From Acinetobacter sp. TGL-Y2 (GTDB lineage Bacteria; Pseudomonadota; Gammaproteobacteria; Pseudomonadales; Moraxellaceae): a stretch of DNA of 64,000 bases. Below, piece by piece: positions 39,340-49,884 of this stretch (the stretch's first letter is position 1; every line of letters begins with the position of its first letter). The notes beneath the pieces are model-generated. The model was given only the letters and a program-made list of their open reading frames with translations. It was not told the origin of the DNA and made no database searches. The position numbers and the translations under genes were made by a program. The stretch lies in the NCBI RefSeq assembly GCF_001612555.1, contig NZ_CP015110.1, positions 1,364,001 to 1,428,000 of the forward strand. The letters are read 5' to 3'.

Positions 39340-40350
39340 ATGAAGAGATCCATACTGGGGTTGATGTATTTAATACAAGGCATGCGTCAAACAGAGATTG
39401 ATATTGATGCACGTTTGGCCAGTATTGGTTTACAAGCAGACGCACTTGATCCGAGTTCGATTATTCATCCGAGTGTGGAACGTGCAATACAAAATGTTAT
39501 TGCCAAAGATGTAGATCCACTGGTGGGTCTGATGGTAGGGCAGCATTATGCACTGGCAGGTTATGGACCTTTATTAATGCTTTTGGTCACCAGTCAAACA
39601 GTCTATGCTGCAATCCAAAATGGCGTACGTTTTCAAGGTTTGACTCATCTTTCTGGGATTTTGGGCAGTACCATCAATGCTCAAGAAGCCGCATTAACCT
39701 ACCGATCAAACGAATTGCTCAGCGATACAGATTTGTTTCGCGCGCATTGTGAGATTTCTGGAACATACAAGTTTATTAAAGATATTTACCAAATGGTGGG
39801 TTTGGATATTCCGCAGATTCGTGTTGAACTGCCATTTGATACGCCTGAAGATGCGTCTATACTTCAAAAGTATCAGCATTATTATGGCAACAATATTCAT
39901 TTTGGCGCAGAGCAAGCCGTTTTTTGGTTTGATCAACAATTGCTTGATTTCAAGTTATCTTCAGCAGATGTGATTACATTTCGGGTATATGAAGCCAAAT
40001 GTGTTGCAGAAATTGCACGATTAAATGAGGAAGAAGAGGTTCTCAATCCTTTAATTGATCGGGTTCAAAATTATTTAGAATTACAAAAAGGCATTTTGCC
40101 AACCATGACTGAAACTGCGTTTGCTTTAAATATTCCTGAGCGAACGCTGCGTCATCAGTTACAACAGTTAAACACCAGTTATAAAGAAATACGTGAGCAA
40201 TTGATGAAGCATAAGGCCTTGAGACTCATTGAATACAAAGAATATTCGATTGAAGTCATTGCAGAAATGCTGGGTTATTCAGAACCCGCGGCGTTCAATC
40301 ATGCATTTAAACGGTGGTTTGGACAAAGTCCACGCCAATATGGGAAATAG
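39340..40350 (+). CDS. AraC-family transcriptional regulator
   Basis: The C-terminal 100 residues hold the double helix-turn-helix of AraC proteins (TETAFALNIPERTLRHQLQQ and IEVIAEMLGYSEPAAFNHAF, ending FGQSPRQYG). The N-terminal 200 residues are the arabinose-binding-like/OruR-type sensor region (IQNVIAKDVDPLVGLMVGQ) seen in regulators of hydrocarbon, lipid and ketone metabolism. Divergent orientation to the monooxygenase suggests that it activates that gene in response to its substrate. The effector cannot be told from sequence. Confidence 0.9.
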   Translation: MKRSILGLMYLIQGMRQTEIDIDARLASIGLQADALDPSSIIHPSVERAIQNVIAKDVDPLVGLMVGQHYALAGYGPLLMLLVTSQTVYAAIQNGVRFQGLTHLSGILGSTINAQEAALTYRSNELLSDTDLFRAHCEISGTYKFIKDIYQMVGLDIPQIRVELPFDTPEDASILQKYQHYYGNNIHFGAEQAVFWFDQQLLDFKLSSADVITFRVYEAKCVAEIARLNEEEEVLNPLIDRVQNYLELQKGILPTMTETAFALNIPERTLRHQLQQLNTSYKEIREQLMKHKALRLIEYKEYSIEVIAEMLGYSEPAAFNHAFKRWFGQSPRQYGK

Positions 40351-40454
40351 CCTAAGCATTATAGGTTATACCGGCTTGACCCATGCCAAAGTGTTATTTA
40401 TAACACGCCATATTTCGCTATACTTTCTTCAGCCTACAACAGTAAATAAATTTT

Positions 40455-41603
40455 ATGTTAGATCTTAAATCGACTCAGAACAATTTACACTCTCAGATTC
40501 AGTCTCCCGCAGAACGTTATGCAAAAGCCATTTCTTCTGGTCAATTCATGGCAGATGATGCACAAGCAGAGGCTGTGCATGAGTTAAACCGTGTCTGGGA
40601 AGAGCTGATCTCACGTTATAAAGCCTCTAAAAAAGCCTTTCGACGTTTTCGCCGTCAGACTGCACCGCAAGGTGTTTATATGTGGGGCGGTGTCGGACGT
40701 GGCAAAACGTGGCTGATGGATCAATTTTATGAATCGATTCCATTTCGTCGTAAAACCCGCATGCACTTTCATCACTTTATGCAGTATGTGCATAAAGAGC
40801 TAAATAAAAACTCAGGTCAACAAAATCCACTTGATATTGTGGCTGAGCAAATCTACAAAGAAGCAGTAGTGATTTGTTTCGATGAATTTTTTGTCTCGAA
40901 CGTCACAGATGCGATGATTCTGAGTGATTTATTCCAAAAATTATTCACTCGGGGTATTACTTTGGTGGCCACCTCAAATATTGCGCCTGATGGTTTATAT
41001 AAAAATGGTATTCATCGCGATCGTTTTATTCCGACCATTGAAATGGTGAAAAAGCATTGTCGCGTGCTCAATGTCGATGCAGGGGTGGATTATCGTTTAA
41101 GGGTATTGAAACAAGCGCAATTGTTCAAATCACCTTTAACGCACGAACATAAACTATGGATGGCACAGCGTTTTGCAGCATTAACCCAGTCGCAAACCGT
41201 TAGTGATGAGCCCATTATGATTAATGGTCGTAATGTCGATACCCTAGGACATACTGAAGATGTGCTGTGGTGTGAGTTTTCAGAGTTGTGTATGAAGCCA
41301 CGAAGCCCAGCAGATTTTATTCAAATTTCAAATATTTATAATACTGTTTTAGTCAGTAATGTCCCCAATCTGAATGACGTTCTATCTGAAGGAACCCGCC
41401 GCTTTATTTATTTAGTCGATGAATTTTATGACCGTGGCGTGAAGTTGTTACTTACTTCTGAAGCTGGAATTATCGATTTATACAGTGGTGAAAAACTGGC
41501 ATTTGAAATTGAGCGTACCCGTTCACGCCTACTTGAAATGCAGTCAGACGAATATTTACAATCTGCGCATCGTCAAATTGCGGGTGAGCAAGCGTCAGCC
41601 TAA
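40455..41603 (+). CDS. zapE: cell division ATPase ZapE (AFG1 family)
   Basis: ZapE is an AAA-type ATPase associated with the Z ring during late division and under stress. Walker A is GVYMWGGVGRGKTWLMDQF, Walker B VVICFDEFFVSNVTDAM, and the sensor region LVATSNIAPDGLYKNGIHR. The C-terminal IYLVDEFYDRGVKLLLTSE is also typical. Length 382 is usual. It stands alone and ends with a clear terminator. Confidence 0.93.
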   Translation: MLDLKSTQNNLHSQIQSPAERYAKAISSGQFMADDAQAEAVHELNRVWEELISRYKASKKAFRRFRRQTAPQGVYMWGGVGRGKTWLMDQFYESIPFRRKTRMHFHHFMQYVHKELNKNSGQQNPLDIVAEQIYKEAVVICFDEFFVSNVTDAMILSDLFQKLFTRGITLVATSNIAPDGLYKNGIHRDRFIPTIEMVKKHCRVLNVDAGVDYRLRVLKQAQLFKSPLTHEHKLWMAQRFAALTQSQTVSDEPIMINGRNVDTLGHTEDVLWCEFSELCMKPRSPADFIQISNIYNTVLVSNVPNLNDVLSEGTRRFIYLVDEFYDRGVKLLLTSEAGIIDLYSGEKLAFEIERTRSRLLEMQSDEYLQSAHRQIAGEQASA

Positions 41604-41625
41604 TACTATAAATCCCTTGAGCGAA

Positions 41626-41650
41626 GAGAGGCATTTTGCCTCTCTTTTTT
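41626..41650 (+). terminator. intrinsic terminator of zapE
   Basis: GAGAGGCA pairs with TGCCTCTC over TTT, followed by six T residues. Confidence 0.87.
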
Positions 41651-41875
41651 ACTTCATAAATTTCAAATCTAAAGGCAAATCAAATCTTTCATTTATCGCA
41701 AGAATAAAATTGAAAATTGCTACAGGTGCGAACTCCAAAGCTAAGTGTTTATTCATTAGCCGAAAAATTAAAATTTTAATTTTCAATATCTTACTCGGTG
41801 AAATATTTTATGGGTGTAATAGAAAATTTTCGCGGTGAAAAGTAATTGTCAGTACATATATTCTAGGGTCTGTCC

Positions 41876-42433
41876 TCATTTGGATTTACACCAAATGAAT
41901 GAGCAAGCCAAAAATAACATTGACTTGTAATTACGAGCTAACTTTTCAAAACGAGTGGCAATACCCCGGAAATGTTTTAAGCGAGCAAACGCATTTTCAA
42001 CGAGATGTCTTAATCCATAAAGATAATGATCAAATTCAACGTTTACTTTCTTACTATTAGATTTTCTTGGAATGATCGGAATCATATGATGATTTCGAGC
42101 AACTTCCCGGATATTCTCTGAATCATAGCCTTTGTCTGCAATCAAATACTCTGCTTCACCCACCAATTCAATTAATTGGCTTGCAACTTGACTGTCGTGG
42201 ACTTCACCGCCAGTGATTTCAAAATCAATCGGATATCCACTCGCATCGACGGCAAGGTGAATTTTTGTAGTCGCTCCACCTCTTGATTTTCCAATTGCGC
42301 TTTCTTCACCATGCCGAGCTCCACTTGCATGCTGATGCGCGCGGATATAGCTTCCGTCAATGAATACCCATTCTTTATCCAATACGCCTCGTAATTTAAA
42401 AACAAATTCTCCCAGAGCCCTTTGTTCGCCCAA
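41876..42433 (-). CDS. IS5-type transposase, catalytic frame
   Basis: This frame carries the DDE triad: first Asp in EWVFIDGSYIRAHQ, second in EYLIADKGYDSENIR, and the Glu in VENAFARLKHFRGIATR. The region reads without stops to its end. As in IS427-like elements, it is expected to be made as a frameshift fusion with the N-terminal frame, so the nominal start at 42433 is not necessarily used. Confidence 0.87.
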   Translation of the reverse strand: MGEQRALGEFVFKLRGVLDKEWVFIDGSYIRAHQHASGARHGEESAIGKSRGGATTKIHLAVDASGYPIDFEITGGEVHDSQVASQLIELVGEAEYLIADKGYDSENIREVARNHHMIPIIPRKSNSKKVNVEFDHYLYGLRHLVENAFARLKHFRGIATRFEKLARNYKSMLFLACSFIWCKSK

Positions 42434-42651
42434 CGATTAAACCGGTTGTAAGCCGTTTGCCATGGGCAAAGATCTTCAGGAACATCACGCCAAGGAGCAC
42501 CAGTGCGAAGCTTCCATAGGATGGCTTCCATAATATTCTTACTATTACGTGAACGATAACAGCCATAAAATTGCATAGTTTGTTGGATTTGATTCCAAAT
42601 TTCGTCTGTGATGACTCTACGTGACATGATCTGAAGCTTAATTCTAGACAA
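42172..42651 (-). CDS. IS5-type transposase, N-terminal frame
   Basis: The frame encodes the DUF4096-type DNA-binding domain (ITDEIWNQIQQTMQF, then AILWKLRTGAPWRDVPEDL and WQTAYNRFNRWANKGLWENL). After about residue 90 the true protein continues in the second frame; the last 60 or so residues here are out-of-frame sequence. A shift near 42415 joins the two. Confidence 0.85.
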   Translation of the reverse strand: MSRIKLQIMSRRVITDEIWNQIQQTMQFYGCYRSRNSKNIMEAILWKLRTGAPWRDVPEDLCPWQTAYNRFNRWANKGLWENLFLNYEAYWIKNGYSLTEAISARISMQVELGMVKKAQLENQEVERLQKFTLPSMRVDIRLILKSLAVKSTTVKLQAN

Positions 42652-42813
42652 CGAGTTAAGCTATTTTAATAGAATGAAACTGATGAGTGAAATATATACT
42701 TCAAATGAGGACACGCCCTAAAGTATTGTGAAGGGTATGTTAAGAAAAATCACTTCAATGGAGTGCTCTAAAATAAAAAAATGATGTGAATCTTTCAAAT
42801 AACTTTGAGCAAT

Positions 42814-42840
42814 AAAAAAACAGGCATTAGGCCTGTTTTC
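42814..42840 (-). terminator. terminator of the diguanylate cyclase gene
   Basis: On the minus strand AAAACAGGC and GCCTGTTTT pair over a five-base loop, followed by more T residues, just after the stop codon at 42849. Confidence 0.83.
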
Positions 42841-42848
42841 AGTTGAGC

Positions 42849-44309
42849 TTAAGAATTTGATATATATACCGATTCTTCAGATTCTAAATACTCGTAATAA
42901 TTTTTCTTTTGTTTGTACATGGCATGATCTGCACGTTTAAGCATATCTTCCAGTGATTCATTGTCACGAGTTGAAGCATGTCCCATAGAAATGCTAATGG
43001 TATGACTAGAATAATATTGATTATCGATGTTCATGAGTTCTTGAATCGTCATCACGGTAGATTGAACGGTGGTTTCATTGGCTCCTTGCATCAGCACTAC
43101 GAACTCATCACCACCAATTCTAGACGCAGTAAAATTGGTATTATGTACGGTGCGATTTAGTATATTGCCCATACGGCGCAGTACATCATCGCCCGCATCG
43201 TGACCATAGCCATCATTGATTTCTTTAATGCCATTCATGTCGATAAAAATCGCTGAAACAGGACGAACCATACCGCGCGCTAATCGGTTCATTTCTTCGG
43301 TGAAGAAAGAGCGGTTATACAGTTTGGTTAATACATCATGTTTGCCGAGGTACTCTAGATAACTCTCTGCTTTTTTACGCGCAGTGATATCGGTCAGTGC
43401 CAGTTGAACCATGCTCCAATCATTTTCATAACCTGGAAATACGGTGAATTGCAGTAGTACGTTGCGAATACTGCCATCGAGCGCATAGTTAATTGCTTCA
43501 CGGCTGTGATGAATTTTACCGTTCCAGAGTTCAATCAATTGTTCTTTAAAGGTTTGATGCATGTCTTTGGTAAAGACTTTATTTAAATTTTTAAACATCA
43601 CCTCTTTATCAGATGCTTTAAACAAATCTAAGGTCGCTTGGTTGACGTCGAGTAAAATAATATCGTCAATGCATTGATTGACGAAATCTTGATGCACATC
43701 TAAAAACGTACGGAAATCTTCAATACCAATTTGTTTTAAATGATCAAGGCGATGTTTTACCCGGCTGAAGTCTTCGACCCAAAGTGAGGTGGGTGAGTAG
43801 GTGAAACGCGCTTCTGCCAAGATACGATTTTTTTCTTCTAAACGACTGGCATTCAGATAATTGGTAATATCTTCAGTGGTAATAAGAAGACGATCCAAAG
43901 TTTTTTCTGATCCTGGCAAGGCCACTGCTCTAAGTTTTATATCAAGACGTTTACCTGAAATCGTATAATTGATTACAGTGCCACTAAACTCAAATTTCCC
44001 ATCCCACAACGCGAGCAGCTCCGCAATATGCGACTCAAACATGTCTTGTTGAAAAATAATACTTAGGTTTTGGGTTAAGTGCTTCAAACTTTGTGCTTCA
44101 AACAGTTCAAGCGTTTTTGAATTCACTTTAATTATTTTTATTTTGTGCGCACACAAGGTGACTCGCCGAAGATCTTCTTCGAGAAAAGTACGTAAATCGA
44201 CAACGCCTTCAGCGCGCCAAATTTCCAGTTGTTTTTTAGTTTCACTGTAATCTTCAAGCCACATTGGAATGGGCGATAAATCAAATATCGAAGAATCTAG
44301 AAACTCCAT
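42849..44309 (-). CDS. diguanylate cyclase with two PAS-like domains
   Basis: The C-terminal GGDEF domain makes cyclic di-GMP. Its active loop SRIGGDEFVVLM is intact, with the substrate region FIDMNGIKEINDGYGHDAGD. The RxxD product-inhibition site normally five residues before GGDEF is absent (the sequence there is NTNFTASRI). The N-terminal 310 residues contain two related PAS-like sensor units, each starting with a P-x-LW-x-EDFS/DYS motif (SPIPMWLEDYSETKK and SPTSLWVEDFSRVKH), apparently an internal duplication. No membrane helix is seen, so it is cytoplasmic. A broken paralogue lies immediately upstream on the same strand. The signal sensed is unknown. Confidence 0.93.
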   Translation of the reverse strand: MEFLDSSIFDLSPIPMWLEDYSETKKQLEIWRAEGVVDLRTFLEEDLRRVTLCAHKIKIIKVNSKTLELFEAQSLKHLTQNLSIIFQQDMFESHIAELLALWDGKFEFSGTVINYTISGKRLDIKLRAVALPGSEKTLDRLLITTEDITNYLNASRLEEKNRILAEARFTYSPTSLWVEDFSRVKHRLDHLKQIGIEDFRTFLDVHQDFVNQCIDDIILLDVNQATLDLFKASDKEVMFKNLNKVFTKDMHQTFKEQLIELWNGKIHHSREAINYALDGSIRNVLLQFTVFPGYENDWSMVQLALTDITARKKAESYLEYLGKHDVLTKLYNRSFFTEEMNRLARGMVRPVSAIFIDMNGIKEINDGYGHDAGDDVLRRMGNILNRTVHNTNFTASRIGGDEFVVLMQGANETTVQSTVMTIQELMNIDNQYYSSHTISISMGHASTRDNESLEDMLKRADHAMYKQKKNYYEYLESEESVYISNS

Positions 44310-44578
44310 AATGTTGGCCTTATTTATATTATTTGTAAGTCAAGTGTATACTATAACATTACTATAAATGTGATATTGGTCACAAACAAGCTATTATTGT
44401 GATTAATATCACTGCAATTTTTTATTTTGAACATTATATCTTTTGGCTAAAGAGTATTTGATTGTTCTTTAGTCAATTTTATGAGTCGATTTATTCAAAC
44501 TGCTCAGAAGAAATCTTTCTTCAAATTTGTGGATAAAATCGTCAGCTATGCTTCAGATTTAAAAGATAACTGAAATGA

Positions 44579-45994
44579 TTAACTGCGTCGATTTGAATTT
44601 GATGCGTAGTATTTATTTTTATTGATGTACATGGTTTGATCAGCGCGTTTAAGTAAATCTTCGATACTTTCATTGTTTTGGGTGGTGGAGTAGCCCATTG
44701 CCACACTGATGGGGAAATTCAGATTTTTTTGATTATCCAAATACACCAGTGAATCTAAAGTACTCAACATTTTTTGTACATCTTGATCATCTGCACTGGG
44801 CATCAAAATAACAAATTCATCACCGCCAATACGTGAGACAGAGTATGTAGTGTTGGTTATGGCAAGGCTGAGAATGTTACCGAAACGTTTTAAGATTTGA
44901 TCACCTACGTCATGCCCATAAGTATCGTTCATGCTTTTTAAACCATTCATGTCCAAATAAATACATGACACGGGATAAATCGAATTTTTCCTCTAAACGA
45001 TTAATTTCTTCCGTATAAAAAGTTTGGTTGTACAGTTTGGTCAAAATGTCATGTTTACCCAGATACTGTAGATGATTTTTTAGAAACTTTCTTTCAGTAA
45101 TTTCTGTGAGTGCTATCTGAATTACACCCCAATCATCAACATTGTGTGGAAAAATATTAAATTGCTCCAGCACATGAATCATTTTTCCATCGATGCTGTA
45201 GTAGGTGCATTCACGCTGCTGATAATAATTTCCTTCCCAGAGCTGCAAAAGTTGTTCAGAAAATGATTGATGGATGTGAATGTAAAAAATACGCGGTAAA
45301 TGGCCAAAGAACATCTTTTTGTCAGTTGCTTTAAACAATTTCAGCATGGACTGATTGATGTCTAGAAAATCAATGTCATTGAAGCATTGCTGTAAAAAGT
45401 CGGGGTGAAGCTTCAGATAGGCTTTTGTCTGTGACTTGTTGTTGCTGCAAATCTGCAAAATGTTGTCTGATCTTACTGTAATCCTTAATCTAAAGCGCTG
45501 TTGGACTATAGGTGAAGATCGATTCAGCAAAGCGCCGTGCGTTTTGAAACTCACTAATATCTTCAATGGTTAGTAAATTTTTCTCCCAAGTGTCTTCATA
45601 GCCAGTAATGAGATTGGCACGCAGCTGCACATCAATTTGTTTACCGCTACAGGTATAATTGACAGGGCCAAAAACACAATCAGAGCTTTTCTCCCAAAGC
45701 TCTAAAAAGAAGATTACTTGTGGCTGAGTAATTTCTTCAAAATGAAGCTTTGAAAAACTTTCTAAAATGGCCTCTAAATTTTCAGCTTCATATAATTTTA
45801 ATGTGCTTTGATTAATTCATGTCGTTTTTATGGTGGCTAAACAGGGCATTAAACGGCTTGGATCTTTAATCAGATATTCGCGTAGAGATGCCCTCGGCTT
45901 GCCAGGATTCAAAGATTTTCTTCACACCGCTATAATCTTGAATCCACATCGCAATAGGAGATAAATCAAAGATTGCTAAATCTAACTGCTCCAT
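44579..45994 (-). pseudogene. decayed tandem copy of the PAS-PAS-GGDEF cyclase
   Basis: The whole architecture of the neighbouring cyclase can be traced, but in pieces. The start MEQLDLAIFDLSPIAMW is present at 45994. The frame breaks near 45890. A TGA interrupts the first PAS unit near 45820 (KTT, stop, INQSTLKLYEAE). A TAG replaces the tryptophan of SPTALW near 45490. A further shift lies just after, and another near 44965, within the GGDEF domain. The two longest surviving frames are 44910-45566 (second PAS) and 44579-44971 (GGDEF with SRIGGDEFVILM). With at least three shifts and two stops no full product can be made, although the C-terminal GGDEF fragment alone is still open. Confidence 0.9.
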
Positions 45995-46124
45995 GATTAT
46001 TCCTATCCAATGCTAATGATTTTTAAATCTATGATTTGATCATAGAGTTTGATTATACAGTCAGACTATAGCGTTCAGTTATAGAGAGAATGTACTCAAT
46101 TTAAATCCAGCGTTAATTAGCGAC

Positions 46125-46904
46125 TTATTTTTTTGCACGATGCGCAGGACGTGGCGGTGAAACCTCACGAACACCATTCCAAACATCAACAAAATCAGTT
46201 TCATTTAAGTTGTAAAGCTCAAGCAGCGCAAGGATTACACCGCCAAAGACCATCGAACCATCGGTTTGATCTTTGAACTGAAAAATTTTGCCACTCAAAT
46301 TGTGCAAAATATCTTGGATTTCAAAAATACGATCACGTCCATTGCTGTCATTCGGATACATGGGTGTGTTGATGACAATAGTTGCCAAACTCTTTTCAGC
46401 ATCTGTTAAGGGGAGCAGTTGAATGGCTTCACTCGGTTCTGCATGGAAAATAACATCATCTGTAATGAAGGTATGTAATAAGTCTTTGGTGAGTTTAGGC
46501 AAAGTTCTTTCAACAAAAGGTCGAAACGATACGGGTAAAATGACATTTTTAGAAATGCCTTTAAACATCGGTGCAATTTCTTCTACTTTATAACCTGCGA
46601 CACCACAACCGACTGAAGTAATAAAGTATTTTATTTTAGGATGATTCTTGGTATAGATTTTAAAATCTTCAATATAATGCTGAATTTGAGACAGGGGCAT
46701 TTGTTGTAAATGTTCATTCATCGTGGGAATGGCATAGCTTTGCCCAGACCAGCCACGGCCCGCACCCTTAACTGCACCAAAATGCAGTAAAGCCGTTTTT
46801 GCAGCACCTCCCGCATGAGTACCTGCCAAATTACTTCCAAAAACAAAAACAGTATCTTCCGCTAAGCTTTTGATAATACTTTCATCATGATATTGATAAG
46901 TCAT
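46125..46904 (-). CDS. macro-domain-like protein of unknown function
   Basis: The N-terminal half has the look of a macro-like or ADP-ribose-binding fold: strand VFVFGSNLAGTHAGGAAKTA, a glycine-rich GAVKGAGRGWSGQSYAIPT, then KYFITSVGCGVAGYKVEEIA. This block is shared with phage- and plasmid-borne proteins. The C-terminal 120 residues are helical, without a motif I recognise, and end in a basic tail (RPAHRAKK). There is no signal peptide or membrane segment. It is divergent from uvrB with about 185 bases between them. Function is not known. ADP-ribose or nucleotide binding is inference from the glycine pattern. Confidence 0.7.
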   Translation of the reverse strand: MTYQYHDESIIKSLAEDTVFVFGSNLAGTHAGGAAKTALLHFGAVKGAGRGWSGQSYAIPTMNEHLQQMPLSQIQHYIEDFKIYTKNHPKIKYFITSVGCGVAGYKVEEIAPMFKGISKNVILPVSFRPFVERTLPKLTKDLLHTFITDDVIFHAEPSEAIQLLPLTDAEKSLATIVINTPMYPNDSNGRDRIFEIQDILHNLSGKIFQFKDQTDGSMVFGGVILALLELYNLNETDFVDVWNGVREVSPPRPAHRAKK

Positions 46905-47089
46905 ATAATTTCACAAATACAATCGGGTTAATCCATGTTGCAGTTGATTGGCGTTAGGGTCAAGTGAATTTACTTGAATATAAACAATACAACCCCATAA
47001 ATAAAACGCAGTTCAACAGTCTTAAAGCTGAGTTCTGTTAAACTTGTCCTAAAATTATTTTTCCTAAAGCTATTTGTGAGATTGAACTT

Positions 47090-49111
47090 GTGAGTGAGAG
47101 TCGTCCTTTTGAACTGGTCACCAATTATCAGCCCGCGGGAGATCAACCTCAGGCAATTGAGAAACTCGTGCAAGGCGTAAAAAAGGGCTATCACGATCAA
47201 TTACTGCTAGGAGTAACGGGTTCAGGTAAGACTTACACCATGGCGAATGTGATTGTGCAATTACAACGTCCTACTATTGTCATGGCACATAATAAGACTT
47301 TGGCTGCACAGCTTTACGGTGAATTCAAAGCCTTTTTCCCGAATAACTCGGTTGAATACTTTGTCAGTTACTATGATTATTATCAACCTGAAGCGTATGT
47401 ACCCTCCTCAGATACTTTTATAGAAAAAGACTCTGCCATCAATGATCATATTGACCAGATGCGTTTATCTGCAACGCGTGCATTGCTTGAGCGTAAAGAT
47501 TCCATCATTGTAGCGTCTGTGTCTGCTATCTATGGTTTGGGCGATCCAAATGCCTATATGAATATGCTGTTGCATATCGTCACTGGTGATCGAATTAGTC
47601 GTGACGAGCTTATTCGCCGTTTGGTTGAGATGCAATATACCCGTAATGAGTTAGAGTTCTTGCGGGGTACCTATCGTATTCGCGGTGAAATTTTAGATAT
47701 TTTCCCAGCTGAATCTGATCAAAATGCAGTACGGATCGAACTGTTCGATGATGAAGTAGATTCCATACGTTGGTTTGATCCTCTAACGGGGAAAATGGTG
47801 CGTAAAATTCCTCGCATCACCATTTATCCAAAAAGCCATTATGTGACACCTAAAAATAATTTAGAACGTGCCATTGGTACGATTCGGACTGAACTGAAAG
47901 AGCGATTAGAGTTTTTTAGAGCAAATGATAAATTGCTTGAAGCGCAGCGAATCGAACAGCGTACCCGTTATGATTTGGAAATGATGCAACAGCTTGGTTA
48001 TACCAACGGCATTGAAAACTATTCACGACATTTATCAGGTCGTCCTTCTGGTGAAGCGCCGCCGACCTTATTTGATTATTTGCCTGAAGATGCTTTACTG
48101 ATTATTGATGAATCGCATGTGACTGTTCCGCAAATTGGCGCGATGTATAAGGGCGATCGTTCACGCAAAGAAAACTTGGTGAATTACGGTTTTCGTCTAC
48201 CAAGTGCATTGGATAACCGCCCAATGCAGTTTGAAGAGTGGGAAAAAATTATTCCCACCACCATTTTTGTCAGCGCAACGCCAGCCAGATACGAACTTGA
48301 AAAATCTGAGCAAGTGGCCGAACAAGTGGTGCGTCCGACAGGACTGATTGATCCTGAAATTGAAATCCGTCCAGTCTTAACGCAGGTAGATGATGTTTTA
48401 TCAGAAATTAATAATCGTAGAGACTTAAACGAACGTGTTTTGGTGACGACTCTAACTAAACGTATGGCAGAAGATTTAACCTCATATTTAAAAGAATATG
48501 GTGTGAAAGTGGCGTATCTACATTCCGATATTGATACAGTCGAGCGTGTTAAAATTATTCATGAATTACGTACTGGTATTTATGACGCGATCATTGGAAT
48601 TAACTTACTTCGTGAAGGCTTAGATATGCCTGAAGTATCCTTGGTTGCCATATTAGATGCAGACAAAGAAGGATTCCTACGTTCAGAGCGGGCGCTGATT
48701 CAAACCATAGGTCGTGCTGCACGTAACGTTAAAGGCAAAGCCATTTTATATGCAGATCGTGTCACAGACTCCATGCGTAAGGCCATGGATGAAACTGAGC
48801 GTCGTCGAAATAAGCAAATTGAATTTAACTTAGAACATGGTATTACGCCACGTTCAACTGTGCGTCAAACCGTAAAAGAGTTCGATACGGGTGAAGATTT
48901 AACGGATGATCAAATCGATGCCAATATATCAGGTCAAGCTAAAGCACTCAGTGCGGATGAACGTCATATTTTGGCAGACCCGAAATTGTTGTCGAAACAT
49001 TTGGCGAAGCTTGAAAAAGAAATGATTAAAGCATCGAAGGAACTTCAATTTGAGCAAGCTGCACGTTTTAGAGATGAAATTGTGCGCTTAAAAGCGCAAA
49101 TGTTAAAATAG
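47090..49111 (+). CDS. uvrB: excinuclease ABC subunit UvrB
   Basis: UvrB is the damage-verifying helicase of nucleotide excision repair; it takes damaged DNA from UvrA and positions UvrC. Walker [16 protein letters not shown], the beta-hairpin [20 protein letters not shown] that clamps the strand, the helicase motif [10 protein letters not shown], and motif [11 protein letters not shown] are all present. The C-terminal UVR helix pair ([20 protein letters not shown]) binds UvrC. Start is GTG at 47090; length 673 is normal. Confidence 0.97.
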   Translation: MSESRPFELVTNYQPAGDQPQAIEKLVQGVKKGYHDQLLLGVTGSGKTYTMANVIVQLQRPTIVMAHNKTLAAQLYGEFKAFFPNNSVEYFVSYYDYYQPEAYVPSSDTFIEKDSAINDHIDQMRLSATRALLERKDSIIVASVSAIYGLGDPNAYMNMLLHIVTGDRISRDELIRRLVEMQYTRNELEFLRGTYRIRGEILDIFPAESDQNAVRIELFDDEVDSIRWFDPLTGKMVRKIPRITIYPKSHYVTPKNNLERAIGTIRTELKERLEFFRANDKLLEAQRIEQRTRYDLEMMQQLGYTNGIENYSRHLSGRPSGEAPPTLFDYLPEDALLIIDESHVTVPQIGAMYKGDRSRKENLVNYGFRLPSALDNRPMQFEEWEKIIPTTIFVSATPARYELEKSEQVAEQVVRPTGLIDPEIEIRPVLTQVDDVLSEINNRRDLNERVLVTTLTKRMAEDLTSYLKEYGVKVAYLHSDIDTVERVKIIHELRTGIYDAIIGINLLREGLDMPEVSLVAILDADKEGFLRSERALIQTIGRAARNVKGKAILYADRVTDSMRKAMDETERRRNKQIEFNLEHGITPRSTVRQTVKEFDTGEDLTDDQIDANISGQAKALSADERHILADPKLLSKHLAKLEKEMIKASKELQFEQAARFRDEIVRLKAQMLK

Positions 49112-49230
49112 CTTTGAGATAAATTTTGCTTCAAAATCATTACATAACAATACAACTTTAGCCTGAACTCATCGTTATTTTATAAAGTGTTATATACTTT
49201 TTATTAAAAAAATACTGAAGGGGTAGTTGA

Positions 49231-49818
49231 ATGACCATGACAAATCTTCCAAAAGTGAGCTATCGAATAGGTAAAATTGCATTGGGTAGTGCGTTACTGC
49301 TTGGTTTAGGCGCAGCGACTATGGCGTATGCTAAAGATGAACCGTTAAAAACAGTGGATAAGGTTGAACTTGATCGTTATTTAGGGGTGTGGTATGAAGT
49401 TGCACGTAAGCCACTTTATTTTCAAAAGAAATGTGATCGTAATGTGACTGCAACCTATACCTTAAATGAAAATGGCAACGTCAATGTAGATAATCGTTGT
49501 TATTCGCAAGATGGAAAATTAAATCAATCCGTGGGTGAAGCATTTATTCAAAATCCACCCTATAACTCGAAATTGAAAGTGAGTTTCTTGCCGAGTGCGA
49601 TCCGCTGGATGCCTTTTGGTCGCGGTGATTATTGGATTCTTAAAATTGATGCAGATTATCAAACCGTATTGGTGGGTGAGCCAGGTCGTAAGTATATGTG
49701 GATACTGTCTCGAACCAGTCAGCCCAATGAGAAAGTCGTGAAAGAGTATTTAGACTATGCAAAATCAGTCGGCTATGATTTAGGTGATGTAATTAACACT
49801 AAACAAACCGGTCAATAA
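49231..49818 (+). CDS. blc: bacterial lipocalin (Blc-like), exported
   Basis: Lipocalins bind lysophospholipids or fatty acids and help maintain the envelope. The family signature GxW is in DRYLGVWYEVARKPLYFQ, followed by the strands ATYTLNENGNVNVDN and WILKIDADYQTVLVGEPGR. The signal peptide (about 33 residues, cleaved near AYA-KDE) has no lipobox cysteine, so unlike E. coli Blc this one is probably soluble in the periplasm. GGGG precedes the ATG. A terminator follows closely. Confidence 0.9.
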   Translation: MTMTNLPKVSYRIGKIALGSALLLGLGAATMAYAKDEPLKTVDKVELDRYLGVWYEVARKPLYFQKKCDRNVTATYTLNENGNVNVDNRCYSQDGKLNQSVGEAFIQNPPYNSKLKVSFLPSAIRWMPFGRGDYWILKIDADYQTVLVGEPGRKYMWILSRTSQPNEKVVKEYLDYAKSVGYDLGDVINTKQTGQ

Positions 49819-49855
49819 AAAAGATCTCGAATATTTAAGCCGAGATGAACATTTG

Positions 49856-49884
49856 AAAAGCCACGTCTGACGTGGCTTTTTTTA
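49856..49884 (+). terminator. intrinsic terminator of the lipocalin gene
   Basis: AAAAGCCACG pairs with CGTGGCTTTT over TCTGA and is followed by a T run. Confidence 0.88.

Larger units (their letters stand above)
41866..42718 (-). mobile_element. IS5-family (IS427-like) element, about 0.85 kb
   Basis: Inverted ends GGGTCTGTCCTCATTTG (left) and, reversed, GGGCGTGTCCTCATTTG (right) are clear, flanked on both sides by TA, the short target duplication used by this group. Two overlapping antisense frames encode the transposase. It inserted between zapE and the diguanylate cyclase gene without breaking either. Confidence 0.92.

Noticed and set aside
44579-45566. Two separate diguanylate cyclase genes
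   Set aside because: Both frames align with consecutive parts of one PAS-PAS-GGDEF protein and are separated by a frame change, so they are pieces of one broken gene.
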